The notes under the pieces were generated by a model. It worked only from the letters and a program-made list of their open reading frames with translations, did no database searches and was not told the origin of the DNA. Below, piece by piece: positions 35,947 to 43,614 of a DNA stretch of 64,000 nt (its first letter is position 1; the number at the start of each line of letters is the position of its first letter). Made by a program: the position numbers and the translations under genes. Source of the DNA: Planctomycetota bacterium (lineage in GTDB: Bacteria; Planctomycetota; UBA1135; GCA-002748355); the NCBI GenBank assembly GCA_002748355.1, contig PDSF01000026.1, positions 62,001-126,000 of the forward strand, in the 5' to 3' direction.

Positions 35947-36982
35947 CCGTAAGCGAGGGAGCAAGAAGGGTCCCAGGAAGGGCGCGAGCAAGAAGCGCGC
36001 GAAGAAGAAAAAGGCGGCGCGGCGCGGGCCGAGCCCCAAGCAGTCGGGGCCGCGAAGCTCTGGCCCCCGCTTTGCTGGCGGTGGCGCCGGCAAGAAGGCA
36101 GCGAAAAAGTCAGCGAAGAAGGGGCGGAAGAAGTCGGCGAAGAAAGCCGCCAGGCGCAGAGCCAGCAAGGTCGCGCCCAGTGGCGGCACCGGCTCCAGCC
36201 TCTGGAACCAGGTCCTGGGCAAGGCGCAGGAAGAAGAGAAGAAGCACGCCGGGCTGGTCCGGCTCAACGCCTACCTGGCGCGCTGCGGGGTCGCTTCCCG
36301 GCGCAAGTGCGACGAATGGATCGAGCAGGGCCGGGTCAGCATCGGCGGCGAGATCGTTCGCGAGCTGGGCAGCAAGGTGGATCCTCTCCGGGACGTCGTC
36401 GCCGTAGATGGCGAAGCGCTGCAGCCGGAGAAGCCGGTCTATGTCCTGCTGCACAAGCCCAAGGGCGTGGTTTGCACCAATGCCCGCGGCGAAGAGAAGA
36501 CGCGGGCGATCGACCTGATCTCCCACGTGCGCGGCCGAGTCTTCCCCGTCGGCCGACTCGACCTCGACTCCGAGGGGCTCCTGCTCCTGACCAACGATGG
36601 GCGCTTCGCCGAGAGCATGACCCACCCGCGCTACGGCGTGCCCAAGACCTACAAGGTCACCCTCCGCGGCCGGATCGACGAGGCGACCCTAGACAAGACC
36701 CGCGGTGGTGTTTGGCTCGCCGAAGGGCGCAGCGGCCAGGCGACGATCCGCATCACGCGCCGAAGCAAAGAGCGCACGACCCTGCTGGTGACGATCCGCG
36801 AGGGCAAAAACCGCGAGCTGCGCCGCATCTTCGGACGCGTCGGCTTCCCGGTCCTGCGCCTGCAACGGGTCAAACTAGGCCCCCTGGAGCTGAAGGGGTT
36901 GCCAAAGGGCAAGTCCCGCTTCCTGCTGCCTTCCGAAGTGGATGCCCTCCTCGCGGCCACCGATCCCCAGGCAGAGGGCTAG
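35936..36982 (+). CDS. RsuA/RluB-family pseudouridine synthase with Lys-rich N-terminal extension
   Basis: 348 residues. Residues 1-100 are lysine/alanine/arginine rich (KKRAKKKKAARRGPSPKQ; KKSAKKGRKKSAKKAARRRA), resembling histone-H1-like tails. An S4 domain follows (VRLNAYLARCGVASRRKCDE), then the RsuA/RluB catalytic signature GRLDLDSEGLLLLTNDG, KTYKVTLRG and REGKNRELRRIFGRVGFPV. By likeness to RluB it probably modifies 23S rRNA near the peptidyl-transferase loop. ATG 35936 lies within the end of speH, so it is the last gene of the chain starting at 30096. Confidence 0.87.
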   Translation: MAASRKRGSKKGPRKGASKKRAKKKKAARRGPSPKQSGPRSSGPRFAGGGAGKKAAKKSAKKGRKKSAKKAARRRASKVAPSGGTGSSLWNQVLGKAQEEEKKHAGLVRLNAYLARCGVASRRKCDEWIEQGRVSIGGEIVRELGSKVDPLRDVVAVDGEALQPEKPVYVLLHKPKGVVCTNARGEEKTRAIDLISHVRGRVFPVGRLDLDSEGLLLLTNDGRFAESMTHPRYGVPKTYKVTLRGRIDEATLDKTRGGVWLAEGRSGQATIRITRRSKERTTLLVTIREGKNRELRRIFGRVGFPVLRLQRVKLGPLELKGLPKGKSRFLLPSEVDALLAATDPQAEG

Positions 36983-37045
36983 CTGCGGTAAGGCTGGCTG
37001 TCGGTGCAAAACGGCGAGCACGCATTGCGGAACAAGGAGGAAGAG

Positions 37046-38047
37046 ATGCGAAACGAGATCTTCGACGTGGCGGTGATTGGAGCGGGGGCGGCCGGGACGA
37101 TGGCCTACCTGCGGGCGGTGCTGAACGCGAACCGCACCGCGCTCTTCCTCGGCGATGCGCATACCAAGCGCAAGGGACGTGCGAGCTGGGTCATGGACGT
37201 CGACAACGTTCCCGGGCTCCATGGCCTCGGCAAGCCGATCGTCAGCAGCGCGAAGGGCAGCTTCGACTGGGTCGACGCACAAGAGACGCTCGCGGGCTTC
37301 GGCGAGCGCATCAAGGCCAAGGTCGAGCGCATCGAGAAGGTCGACGACGGCTTCGTGCTGCACTGGACCGAGCGCAAGGCGGGCGCCCAAGAGCTACGCG
37401 CGCGCTACGTGATCCTGGCGACCGGCATCATGGACGTGCAGCCCGAAATCGCCGGCTCGATCCAGCCGATCCTGCCGTTCGCGAACGCAGGACAGGCGCT
37501 CTACTGCGTGCGCTGCGACGGCCACCGCACGATCGGCGACCAGCTCTCGGTCATCGGCAACTCCGACACCGCGATCCACATCGCCAGCATGATGATCGAA
37601 CGCTACGGCCACGAGCGCGTCCCCGTCCTCGCCAACGGCCAGCCCTGGGAGATCGGCGAAGGCGCAGAGAGCGTCCGCGAACTCTACGATATCCCCGTGC
37701 ACGAATCGAAGATCAGCGAGATCCTCGGCGATCCAAAAACGGGCCTCGAAGGCTATCGCCTCGACGATGGCAGCGTCGTGAAGACGAACCGAACGATCGT
37801 GAGCCTCGGCATCATCGCCTACAACGAGCTGCTCACGAGCCTCGGCGGCGAAGTCGACAAGAACGGCAAGGCCCTCGTCAGCGAGAAATACGAGAGCAAC
37901 ATCGAAGGCCTCTTCGTCATAGGCGACCTCGTCGCCGGCAAGAAGATGCAGATCTACACCAGCCAGGACATGGCCGTAGACGCCGCCGACGAAGTTGATC
38001 GAAGACTGCGTCTCTCCAGGCGCGCAGCCATGCGCCGAGCACGGTAG
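37046..38047 (+). CDS. Thioredoxin-reductase-like FAD/NAD(P) flavoprotein
   Basis: 333 residues. FAD Rossmann motif FDVAVIGAGAAGTMAYLR at the start, a redox-type CxxC in YCVRCDGHRTIGDQLSVIGN where TrxB has CATCDG, a second nucleotide-binding glycine region next to it, and the FAD C-terminal motif GLFVIGDLVAGKKMQIYTSQ. ATG 37046 has a strong AAGGAGG 6 bases upstream. The second Rossmann stretch reads VIGNSDTAIH rather than GGGxxA, so NADPH binding may differ. No thioredoxin gene adjoins. Codon bias here is very strongly GC-ending, which suggests high expression. Confidence 0.82.
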   Translation: MRNEIFDVAVIGAGAAGTMAYLRAVLNANRTALFLGDAHTKRKGRASWVMDVDNVPGLHGLGKPIVSSAKGSFDWVDAQETLAGFGERIKAKVERIEKVDDGFVLHWTERKAGAQELRARYVILATGIMDVQPEIAGSIQPILPFANAGQALYCVRCDGHRTIGDQLSVIGNSDTAIHIASMMIERYGHERVPVLANGQPWEIGEGAESVRELYDIPVHESKISEILGDPKTGLEGYRLDDGSVVKTNRTIVSLGIIAYNELLTSLGGEVDKNGKALVSEKYESNIEGLFVIGDLVAGKKMQIYTSQDMAVDAADEVDRRLRLSRRAAMRRAR

Positions 38048-38252
38048 AGAGTCGAGGGCTAGAGAGTCCAGGGCAGCGCGGACAGGCCGAATCGGGTGGC
38101 TCCGTTTGGCCGGTCCTTGACAGGCTTCAAATAAGTAGAGCCAGCCATCTCGACGAGTGGGACAGCGATGTCGGCGCACGAAGCTAAAGCCTCACTGAAG
38201 TTCCTTGCGCCGAGCCACATCGAGGAGGCGAATGGAATATCCAAGAGACGTC

Positions 38253-38290
38253 GCGCGGCTCTTTGGGCAGGGCGAGCTGAGCTGGGTTCC
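38253..38290 (-). mobile_element. Short relic resembling the 3' end of the IS91-like transposase at 46860
   Basis: The minus strand reads LALPKEPRDVSW, close to LTLPKEPRAPP at the transposase C-terminus near 46890. The DNA around 38254 (GCGCGGCTCTTTGGGCAGGG) differs from that near 46897 at only a few bases. The adjacent TCCAAGAGACGTCGCGC also occurs near 46673. Confidence 0.35.
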
Positions 38291-38329
38291 CTTCTCTGAG
38301 GTATGGGAATGGCCGGACAGCCAACGCAC

Positions 38330-38659
38330 TCAGAGGTTCTCCGTCCCCTCGTTGAGCACGTTGAGGTAGCTGTCGTAGGCGAAGACCCGGTTGCGGCGTT
38401 TGCCGGTGACTTCGCGGGCGATCTTCAGGTCGATCAGGAGCTGCATGCCCTTGGCGGCTGTCGGGAAGGTGAGTCCCGTTGACTGGGCGACATCCTGCAG
38501 CTGGTGGACCGGGCGGGCTTTGAGCGCCTCGTGGACGCGCAGTGCCGACCCCGCCTTGCGGCCAAGCTGCTGGATCTGCGTGCGCTGTGCCTCGAACAGC
38601 TGCATGAGCCGCTTCGCCGTGTCGACGGCGCTGTCGGTAGGAGATGCAATCGGAACGTG
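38330..38659 (-). pseudogene. Fic-family protein, C-terminal winged-helix remnant
   Basis: About 110 residues are open to a TGA at 38660-38662: SPTDSAVDTAKRLMQLFEAQ, then GSALRVHEALKARPVHQLQD, TGLTFPTAAKGMQLLIDLKI and AREVTGKRRNRVFAYDSYLN. This is the typical C-terminal wHTH of Fic/DOC AMPylase-like proteins, ending VLNEGTE. The Fic core with its HxFx(D/E)GNGR motif is missing, so the gene is 5'-truncated. A short in-frame start (ATG 38605) could still make a 91-residue HTH protein, but I favour a dead fragment. It marks a local recombination scar between the flavoprotein and the M16 genes. Confidence 0.7.
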
Positions 38660-38695
38660 TCAACGATTCTGAGACACCGACGGTCATGGTTTAGT

Positions 38696-38742
38696 GGAGC
38701 GCCGCAAGCGGCGCGCTCCCTTGTGTAATGGGGCTCTGCCCC
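38696..38742. repeat. Two tandem hairpins in a 322-bp non-coding stretch
   Basis: 38696-38719 folds as GGAGCGCCGC-AA-GCGGCGC(G)CTCC with one bulge. 38730-38742 is GGGGC-TCT-GCCCC, followed by AAACCCCG. The rest of 38660-38981 shows no gene; it holds the M16 promoter, with GCTACACT about 35 bases before the ATG. Confidence 0.5.
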
Positions 38743-38981
38743 AAACCCCGAGCTTTGTCGCTTCGGGGACGAAGCTCATTTGAACCGCCTTTCTCAGGTT
38801 TCAGCTTTGGTAGTGCTTTGCTCTCCACAGCAAGTCATCCACCGCTGCGAAGTCCTCCCGAACGAAGTGGCGACAAAAAACGTGCGCAGAGTCGCGAGCC
38901 GCGCAGGAGGCTGCGGAGTAGCGGGCGGGAGATTGGGGCCGAGCTGCTACACTCCCCGGCCTTCTTTTCCGAGGATTCTCG

Positions 38982-40295
38982 ATGCTCAGTAGCTCTCCCC
39001 ACTCGATTCGCAGCAAAAGCCCAGGGGCCGGCGATGCGGCTTCGCTTCTGCGCGAGGTTCATCGCAAGACGCTGAAGAATGGCCTCCGCGTCCTTCTTGT
39101 CGAGAGCCACGTTTTGCCGGTGGTGAGCCACTGGCTTTGGTACACGGTGGGATCACGCGACGAGCGCAGCGGCGAAACCGGCGTGTCGCACTTCCTCGAG
39201 CACATGATGTTCAAGGGGACCGATCGCTACCCGAAGGGCTCCATCGACACGCTGACCGCCCGGCTCGGTGGCAGCAACAATGCGATGACCTCGTACGACT
39301 ACACGACGTACTACTTCAACCTGAAGAGCGATCGCTGGACCGAGGCCTTGGAGATCGAGGCCAGCCGCATGCAGCACTGCCTCCTCGATGGCGCCGAGTT
39401 CGAGGCCGAGAAGAAGGTCGTTCTCGAGGAGCTGATGCGCGGCAAGGACGAGCCCTGGTCGCCGCTTTGGGAGGCGGTGAGTTCGATGGCCTACCTGGTC
39501 CATCCCTATCACCATCCGATCATCGGTTGGCGCGAAGAACTCGAACGCATGCCGGTCGAGACCATGCGCAGCTACTACGAGCGCCACTACGCCCCGGATC
39601 GCGGCATCCTGGTCGTGGTCGGGGACATCCAGCACGAGCAGGCGATGGGGGAGATCGAGGCGCGGCTCGGAGATATCCCAGCGTCGGGCTGCGAGCGGGA
39701 GCCGGTGCTCGCCGAACCGCCGCAGCAAGGCGAGCGGCGCATCACCGTGCGCTTCCCGGGCAAGGTCTCCCGTTTGGCGATGGCCTGGCCGACCTGCAAG
39801 CAGGGCGAGCGTGACGACACCACGCTGGATCTGCTCAGCACCGTGCTCTCGACCGGCAAGTCCTCACGCCTCTACCGCGGCCTGGTCAAGGGCAAGGAGA
39901 TCGCCTCCTGGGCGGCGGCCTACAACGAGACCCGCCTCGATCCCGGGCTGTTCTGGATGGTCGCCGAGGCCAAGCCCGGGGGCAGCGAGGAGGAGCTGGA
40001 GGCGGCGCTTCTTGCCGAACTCAAGCGGATCCAGCAAGAGGGGCCGAGCGAGGCCGAACTCGAACGAGCGAAGAAGCAGATCCTCTCTTCGTTCTACTTT
40101 GATCTCGAAACCGTGAGTGAGCAGGCGCACAAGATCGGCCGCCTTGAGGCGACTTGTGAAGGCGGCTACGAGGCCTTGCTGCGCTATCCGGCGGAGCTGC
40201 AGTCGCTCGGGGCGGAGGATGTCCGGGAGCTGGCCTGCAAGTATTTGATCGAGGACCACCGTTGCACGGGCTGGTCCCTGCCGAAGGAGCTCTGA
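38982..40295 (+). CDS. M16-family zinc peptidase, catalytic subunit
   Basis: 437 residues. The inverted zinc motif HFLEH is at residues 70-74 (GVSHFLEHMMFKGT), with the distal glutamate in EKKVVLEELMRGKDEPW. The second M16 domain follows (KVSRLAMAWPTCKQGERDDT; LVKGKEIASWAAAYNETRL). M16 peptidases degrade or process peptides in a closed two-domain chamber. There is no signal peptide, so it is probably cytoplasmic. The partner gene starts 1 base after its stop and lacks the zinc motif, the common active/inactive pair arrangement. Confidence 0.9.
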   Translation: MLSSSPHSIRSKSPGAGDAASLLREVHRKTLKNGLRVLLVESHVLPVVSHWLWYTVGSRDERSGETGVSHFLEHMMFKGTDRYPKGSIDTLTARLGGSNNAMTSYDYTTYYFNLKSDRWTEALEIEASRMQHCLLDGAEFEAEKKVVLEELMRGKDEPWSPLWEAVSSMAYLVHPYHHPIIGWREELERMPVETMRSYYERHYAPDRGILVVVGDIQHEQAMGEIEARLGDIPASGCEREPVLAEPPQQGERRITVRFPGKVSRLAMAWPTCKQGERDDTTLDLLSTVLSTGKSSRLYRGLVKGKEIASWAAAYNETRLDPGLFWMVAEAKPGGSEEELEAALLAELKRIQQEGPSEAELERAKKQILSSFYFDLETVSEQAHKIGRLEATCEGGYEALLRYPAELQSLGAEDVRELACKYLIEDHRCTGWSLPKEL

Positions 40296-40296
40296 G

Positions 40297-41568
40297 ATGA
40301 CGGTCAGCAAAGCTGGTGAAGCGGTCGATGTGCAGGTGCATCGCCGCGTTTTGAACAACGGTCTGACCTGCTTGGCGATCCGCAATGACGCCGCTCCCAC
40401 AGCCACGATCGGGATTGGCTTCGATGTCGATGCCCGGGCCGAGCAAGCCGAGCAGGCCGGGATCGGCCACATGGTCGGCGAGCTGCTCGACGAGGGGACG
40501 GCCAAATACAGCGGCGACGAGTTGGCGGAGAAGGTCGAAGGGCTCGGCGCCGAGCTGTCCTGCAGCTCCGGTAGTGCCTCGATCCATTTCGCTGTCGATG
40601 ACCTGGAGCCGTCGCTGGATGTGCTGCGCGAAGTGGTCCTGGCGCCGACCTTCCCGGAGGATGCTGTCAAGCGCACGCGCAGCTTGGTCGAGGCCGAGCT
40701 GACGGCTGAGGAAGAGGATGCTCGCACGGTCGCGGGCAAGCGCTTCCGGGCCCTGGTCTACGACAAGCATCCCTACGCGCGTTCGGCGAAGGGCACGCGC
40801 GAGACCGTGGCCAAACTGAACTCAGCGCAGCTGCGCGACTGGCACGGCCAAGTCTTCGTTCCGAGCAACGGGATCATCGCCGGCGTCGGCCAGGTCGACC
40901 CCGAGAGGATGCTCGACGAGCTGGAGAGCCGCTTCAGCTCTTGGGAGGGCCCGTCCTTCGAGATGCCGGACTTCGACCTGCCGGAGAAGCCGAAGCAGCC
41001 GCAGCTCGAGCGGATCGACTTCGACTCGCAGCAGTCCCACGTCTTCCTTGGGCATTTAGGGATCCGGCGAGAGGATCCTGACTACTACAAGCTGGTGGTC
41101 ATGGACCATGTGCTCGGGCTCGGCCCCGGATTCACCAGCCGCATCTCCCGCAAGCTGCGTGACGAGATGGGGCTCTGCTACACGGTCTGGGCCGGGATCA
41201 GCAACTCGGCGGGCGTTCTGCCGGGGCTCTTCACCGCCTACATCGGGACCTCGCCGCAGCAGGTCGAACTCGCGGTCGAGGGCTTCTTGAGCGAGATGCA
41301 CCTGATCCGCAAGGAGCTGCCCACTGAGCAGGAGATGGCCGACGTCCAGGCCTACCTGACCGGGAGCTATGTTTGGGCTCTGGAGCGCAACTCCGGGCTC
41401 GTGGGCTTTGCGATTCGGCTGGAGCGTTTTGGCCTGGGTGATGATTACCTGCGCCGTTATCCGGAGCTGATCTCCGCAGTCACGGCCAAGGATGTGCGCG
41501 AGTCAGCCGAGAAGCACCTGGATCCCGAGCGCTACACCCTCGTCACCCTGGGGCCAAAAGCGGAGTAG
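40297..41568 (+). CDS. M16-family peptidase-like partner, zinc site lost
   Basis: 423 residues with the same two-domain M16 plan: RRVLNNGLTCLAIRNDAAPT, then GIGHMVGELLDEGTAKYSGD, where the active family has HFLEHMxFKGT. The HxxEH motif is therefore absent (HMVGEL), so this is the non-catalytic half. The later FTSRISRKLRDEMGLCYTVW is the conserved Arg/Tyr region that shapes the substrate pocket. It begins 1 base after the catalytic gene's TGA, and the two products probably form a heterodimer. A repeat element starts at its stop codon. Confidence 0.88.
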   Translation: MTVSKAGEAVDVQVHRRVLNNGLTCLAIRNDAAPTATIGIGFDVDARAEQAEQAGIGHMVGELLDEGTAKYSGDELAEKVEGLGAELSCSSGSASIHFAVDDLEPSLDVLREVVLAPTFPEDAVKRTRSLVEAELTAEEEDARTVAGKRFRALVYDKHPYARSAKGTRETVAKLNSAQLRDWHGQVFVPSNGIIAGVGQVDPERMLDELESRFSSWEGPSFEMPDFDLPEKPKQPQLERIDFDSQQSHVFLGHLGIRREDPDYYKLVVMDHVLGLGPGFTSRISRKLRDEMGLCYTVWAGISNSAGVLPGLFTAYIGTSPQQVELAVEGFLSEMHLIRKELPTEQEMADVQAYLTGSYVWALERNSGLVGFAIRLERFGLGDDYLRRYPELISAVTAKDVRESAEKHLDPERYTLVTLGPKAE

Positions 41569-41665
41569 CCGGGGCCGTTTGTCGGCCTGGCGAGCTTGGC
41601 TGGCCAGGCCCCCCAGCCTCCGCTGGCCTCTAGTTGCCGGGCCCTACTCCGCTGCCACTATTCCG
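41568..41665. repeat. About 97-bp imperfect direct repeat, copy 1 (other copy 44939-45035)
   Basis: Both copies contain TTTGTCGGCCTGGCGAGCTT and end GGCCCT[A/G]CTCCGCTG..CTATTCCGC, with about a dozen differences. Within it GGCCTGGC...GCCAGGCC can form an 8-bp hairpin, so this copy may serve as the terminator of the M16 genes. The end of the AI-2E gene near 48614 shares TACTCCGCTGCC with the tail. Confidence 0.7.
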
Positions 41666-41823
41666 CACGGCCTCTACTCCGATACCAGTCTCAACGAGCG
41701 TGGCGTGCGTGTTCCAATCTTTGGGGCGCACGACAGGTGATCGACTGGCACGATTCTCGAGCAAATGAACGAATGGAGGGAGCTGGGGTAGATTCGCTGA
41801 GAGTCGTAGTGCCGCCCGCGCGA

Positions 41824-41880
41824 CGTTACGATTCTCAACGAAAGCAACGTTATCCATCGCTTTTGCAAAGAATCGTAACG
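41824..41880. promoter_or_regulatory. 12-bp inverted repeat directly before the AbiEi-like start codon
   Basis: Perfect arms CGTTACGATTCT (41824-41835) and AGAATCGTAACG (41869-41880); the right arm ends 1 base before ATG 41882. AbiEi antitoxins are known to repress their own promoters by binding inverted repeats, so this is a likely fossil operator (inference from family knowledge). Confidence 0.6.
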
Positions 41881-41881
41881 C

Positions 41882-42056
41882 ATGCGGGCCGAGCAGTACA
41901 TCAACTCCCTGGCAGCGAACGGGAGGCATCATTTCACGAACTCCGACGCCATCGAGGCGATCGGTGGCAACGACTACGCGGTCCGCGCGCAGCTGCGGCG
42001 ACTCAAGAAGCCGGATGCGCTAGTCGCACAGGTCCGGATCTGTGGGAGGCCGGGAC
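41882..42056 (+). pseudogene. AbiEi-family type IV antitoxin, N-terminal remnant
   Basis: The first 58 residues (MRAEQYINSLAANGRHHFTN; SDAIEAIGGNDYAVRAQLRR; LKKPDALVAQ) match the N-terminal winged helix of AbiEi antitoxins, which normally run to about 200-280 residues. After about 42056 the homology stops and the sequence enters the repeated module. The frame stays open to 42112 with unrelated residues. No AbiEii nucleotidyltransferase toxin gene follows. The gene looks cut by insertion or recombination. Confidence 0.65.
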
Positions 42057-42082
42057 CTGTAACGACCCTAGCCCACCCGACA

Positions 42083-42221
42083 GCAGCCACTAATCGGAGG
42101 GGCTTGCGATGAGACTCCACGGTAGGGTGACAGCATGGATGTGAGCGAGAAGTTCGACCGGGCCGTTATCATCGTTCCGCTCGACGATGATGCAGCCAGA
42201 GAGCTAGAAGCACTCGAAGTG
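42083..42221 (+). repeat. About 138-bp direct repeat, copy 1 (other copy 47273-47409)
   Basis: Starts GCAGCCACTAATCGGAGGGG and runs through a ribosome-binding region and the first 29 codons of the duplicated small gene, with about ten differences between copies. Similarity stops abruptly at GAAGT, where the IS-like relic begins. Confidence 0.8.
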
Positions 42222-42257
42222 AACCACCCCGGGTTTCCCGGAGACTCCCAGGCGTGA
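42135..42257 (+). pseudogene. Truncated copy of the 123-residue gene at 47326
   Basis: The first 29 codons (MDVSEKFDRAVIIVPLDDDA; ARELEALEV) match the intact gene's MYVTEKFRPAVIVPLDDVAA; RELEALEV almost residue for residue. The frame then runs into the IS3-like relic and stops at 42257. The matching 3' end of the gene (54 bases, one mismatch) reappears at 44744-44797, 2.5 kb away. Confidence 0.75.
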
Positions 42258-42450
42258 GGGGATGGAGTCATGGGAAGCATGAGATTCTCGGCGGAGCACC
42301 GCGAGCGGGCGATCTGCATGGTGTTTGAGCCCACCCAGGCCCATTCCGCCTGCAAAATACGAGACACACTACTACAATCAGCAGCAAGCATCTGCCGCAG
42401 TGACGCTGCTCACATAGTCGAGTCTCGGGGAAACCCGGGGCGCTTCACTT
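42217..42450 (+). mobile_element. 234-bp IS3-like relic (MITE-like) with terminal inverted repeats
   Basis: The left end AAGTGAACCACCCCGGGTTT and the right end, read in reverse AAGTGAAGCGCCCCGGGTTT, match at all but two or three of about 30 positions and continue as CCC[G/C]GAGACTC. Between them, from 42281, is a short OrfA-like start (MRFSAEHRERAICMVFEPTQ), typical of IS3-family transposases. The rest of the transposase is missing. It is an internally deleted, non-autonomous derivative sitting exactly at the break in the duplicated small gene. Confidence 0.75.
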
Positions 42451-42465
42451 AGAGAGGAAGAGAAG

Positions 42466-42822
42466 ATGTTGAAGACGACTCTAGTATTTGCGGCCTTCGG
42501 CTTGCTGCTTAGCGCTTCACCCTCGGCTCATGGTGTGAGCCTTCAGGCTAAGGCCGGATCGGCCAGTTTCGCCTACAGTTGGGCAAGTGGCTCCCTGTCC
42601 TCTGCCTCCGAAGCATCTGTTCAGGTTGTTCGGTCCTGGACCACAGCTTCGGGCACGACAAGGACGCAGGATTCCTGCTTTCAGAATTGCTTCCCTGACG
42701 GAAGTGGTGATGGCGAGAACAGCAAAAGCTTCGACAAGGGTGACACCATCCAAATGACCACAATGTGGTTCGACAGCGAGGGCACATGCCTCGGTACCGC
42801 AGGTTCGACGCTGACATTCTGA
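42466..42822 (+). CDS. Small exported protein, accessory region
   Basis: 118 residues. Signal peptide MLKTTLVFAAFGLLLSASPS with a probable cut near AHG. The mature part is Ser/Thr rich (AKAGSASFAYSWASGSLSSA) with three cysteines (SCFQNCFPDG and GTCLG), suggesting a small disulfide-bonded beta domain outside the cytoplasm. AGAGAGGAAGAG just before the ATG is a good ribosome-binding site. I recognise no family. It is first of three exported-protein genes with codon use less GC-biased than the chromosome. Confidence 0.6.
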   Translation: MLKTTLVFAAFGLLLSASPSAHGVSLQAKAGSASFAYSWASGSLSSASEASVQVVRSWTTASGTTRTQDSCFQNCFPDGSGDGENSKSFDKGDTIQMTTMWFDSEGTCLGTAGSTLTF

Positions 42823-42918
42823 GCAGGGGGGATGCAACGAAGTCCTGGTTGAGTGTGGCGTGCTTTGTCTGTCTTACGGGGGGCGCGTTTGTCCGGTCCC
42901 CGTCGCATAAGGGGTGCG

Positions 42919-43614
42919 GTGAGTAGAGTAAGGACACTCCTTGTATCTGTGGCCGCTTGCGCGGCCTTTTTTATCGCTTGGGTTCTATTGGGGGGGTGTG
43001 ATAATCGAGAGCGTACGACGTCTGAGGACGAGGGCGTTGTTTCCCTGAAAGGCGATTCGCGGAGTCCGGCGGGCGAGTCACGGGGAGGCCCCGAGTTATC
43101 GACCGTCAAGCCCTCTGGGATATCGAATAAAGACGCACCCAACTCGGCTCGCGATCGATTTAGGCTAGGCACTGCGGGATTCTCTGATCGAGACTGGATA
43201 AAGCTTCTCGCTGATTGCCGACTGGGTCGTTTCGATCGCCTGAAGCGGCTTCTCGGGCGCCCGGCATTGGATTCGGAGCGTAAGCTCGCGGGAGAGATCT
43301 TGGCTGTCTCGCGGCGGATTCGGGATGAGCTTGACGTAGTGTTGCGCGAGGAAGTTATGAGGGTGGCTAAGCTAATGAAGCGCGGTGAATTCGGTAACGT
43401 TACCTTACGTGAGCAGCTTCGAGGGGCGGGGACGTCACCTCGAGGGCGCATTAGCTGGTCGACACAGGGCTATATTGAGGCTGAAGTCGAGGGGGTTAGG
43501 ATCGGGGGAACGGTCACTGAGAGCGAGGCTCCGCTTCTGCACTTTCTGATACGACGTCGAGGTTGGTTCTTTAAGGAAGAGGCGAGGTTTTTGAAGGAGG
43601 CTCTGATTCGATGA
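42919..43614 (+). CDS. Lipoprotein of unknown function, accessory region
   Basis: 231 residues from GTG 42919, preceded by AAGGGG; the same frame is open from 42853, but the lipoprotein signal starts here (RTLLVSVAACAAFFIAWV then LLGGC, a clear lipobox). After a disordered stretch there is a charged helical region (DWIKLLADCRLGRFDRLKRL; GRPALDSERKLAGEILAVS). I know no family. Its TGA overlaps the next ATG. Codons use A/T third positions more than the chromosome does, consistent with recent acquisition. Confidence 0.6.
   Translation: MSRVRTLLVSVAACAAFFIAWVLLGGCDNRERTTSEDEGVVSLKGDSRSPAGESRGGPELSTVKPSGISNKDAPNSARDRFRLGTAGFSDRDWIKLLADCRLGRFDRLKRLLGRPALDSERKLAGEILAVSRRIRDELDVVLREEVMRVAKLMKRGEFGNVTLREQLRGAGTSPRGRISWSTQGYIEAEVEGVRIGGTVTESEAPLLHFLIRRRGWFFKEEARFLKEALIR
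42951..42972 (+). terminator. Terminator-like hairpin with T6, inside the lipoprotein signal sequence
   Basis: GGCCGC-TTGC-GCGGCC followed directly by TTTTTT is a textbook intrinsic terminator shape, 128 bases after the stop of the small exported-protein gene. It overlaps codons 12-18 of the proposed lipoprotein, so either the lipoprotein is expressed by read-through or attenuation, or the match is accidental. Confidence 0.4.

Noticed and set aside
36307..37998. Long open frame overlapping the RsuA/RluB-type and flavoprotein genes in another frame
   Set aside because: Arg/Pro/Gln-rich low-complexity translation produced by high-GC codon bias; two well-supported genes occupy the same DNA.
38059..38244. 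Small minus-strand frame after the flavoprotein gene
   Set aside because: No ribosome-binding site, no recognisable protein, and it lies among recombination scraps.
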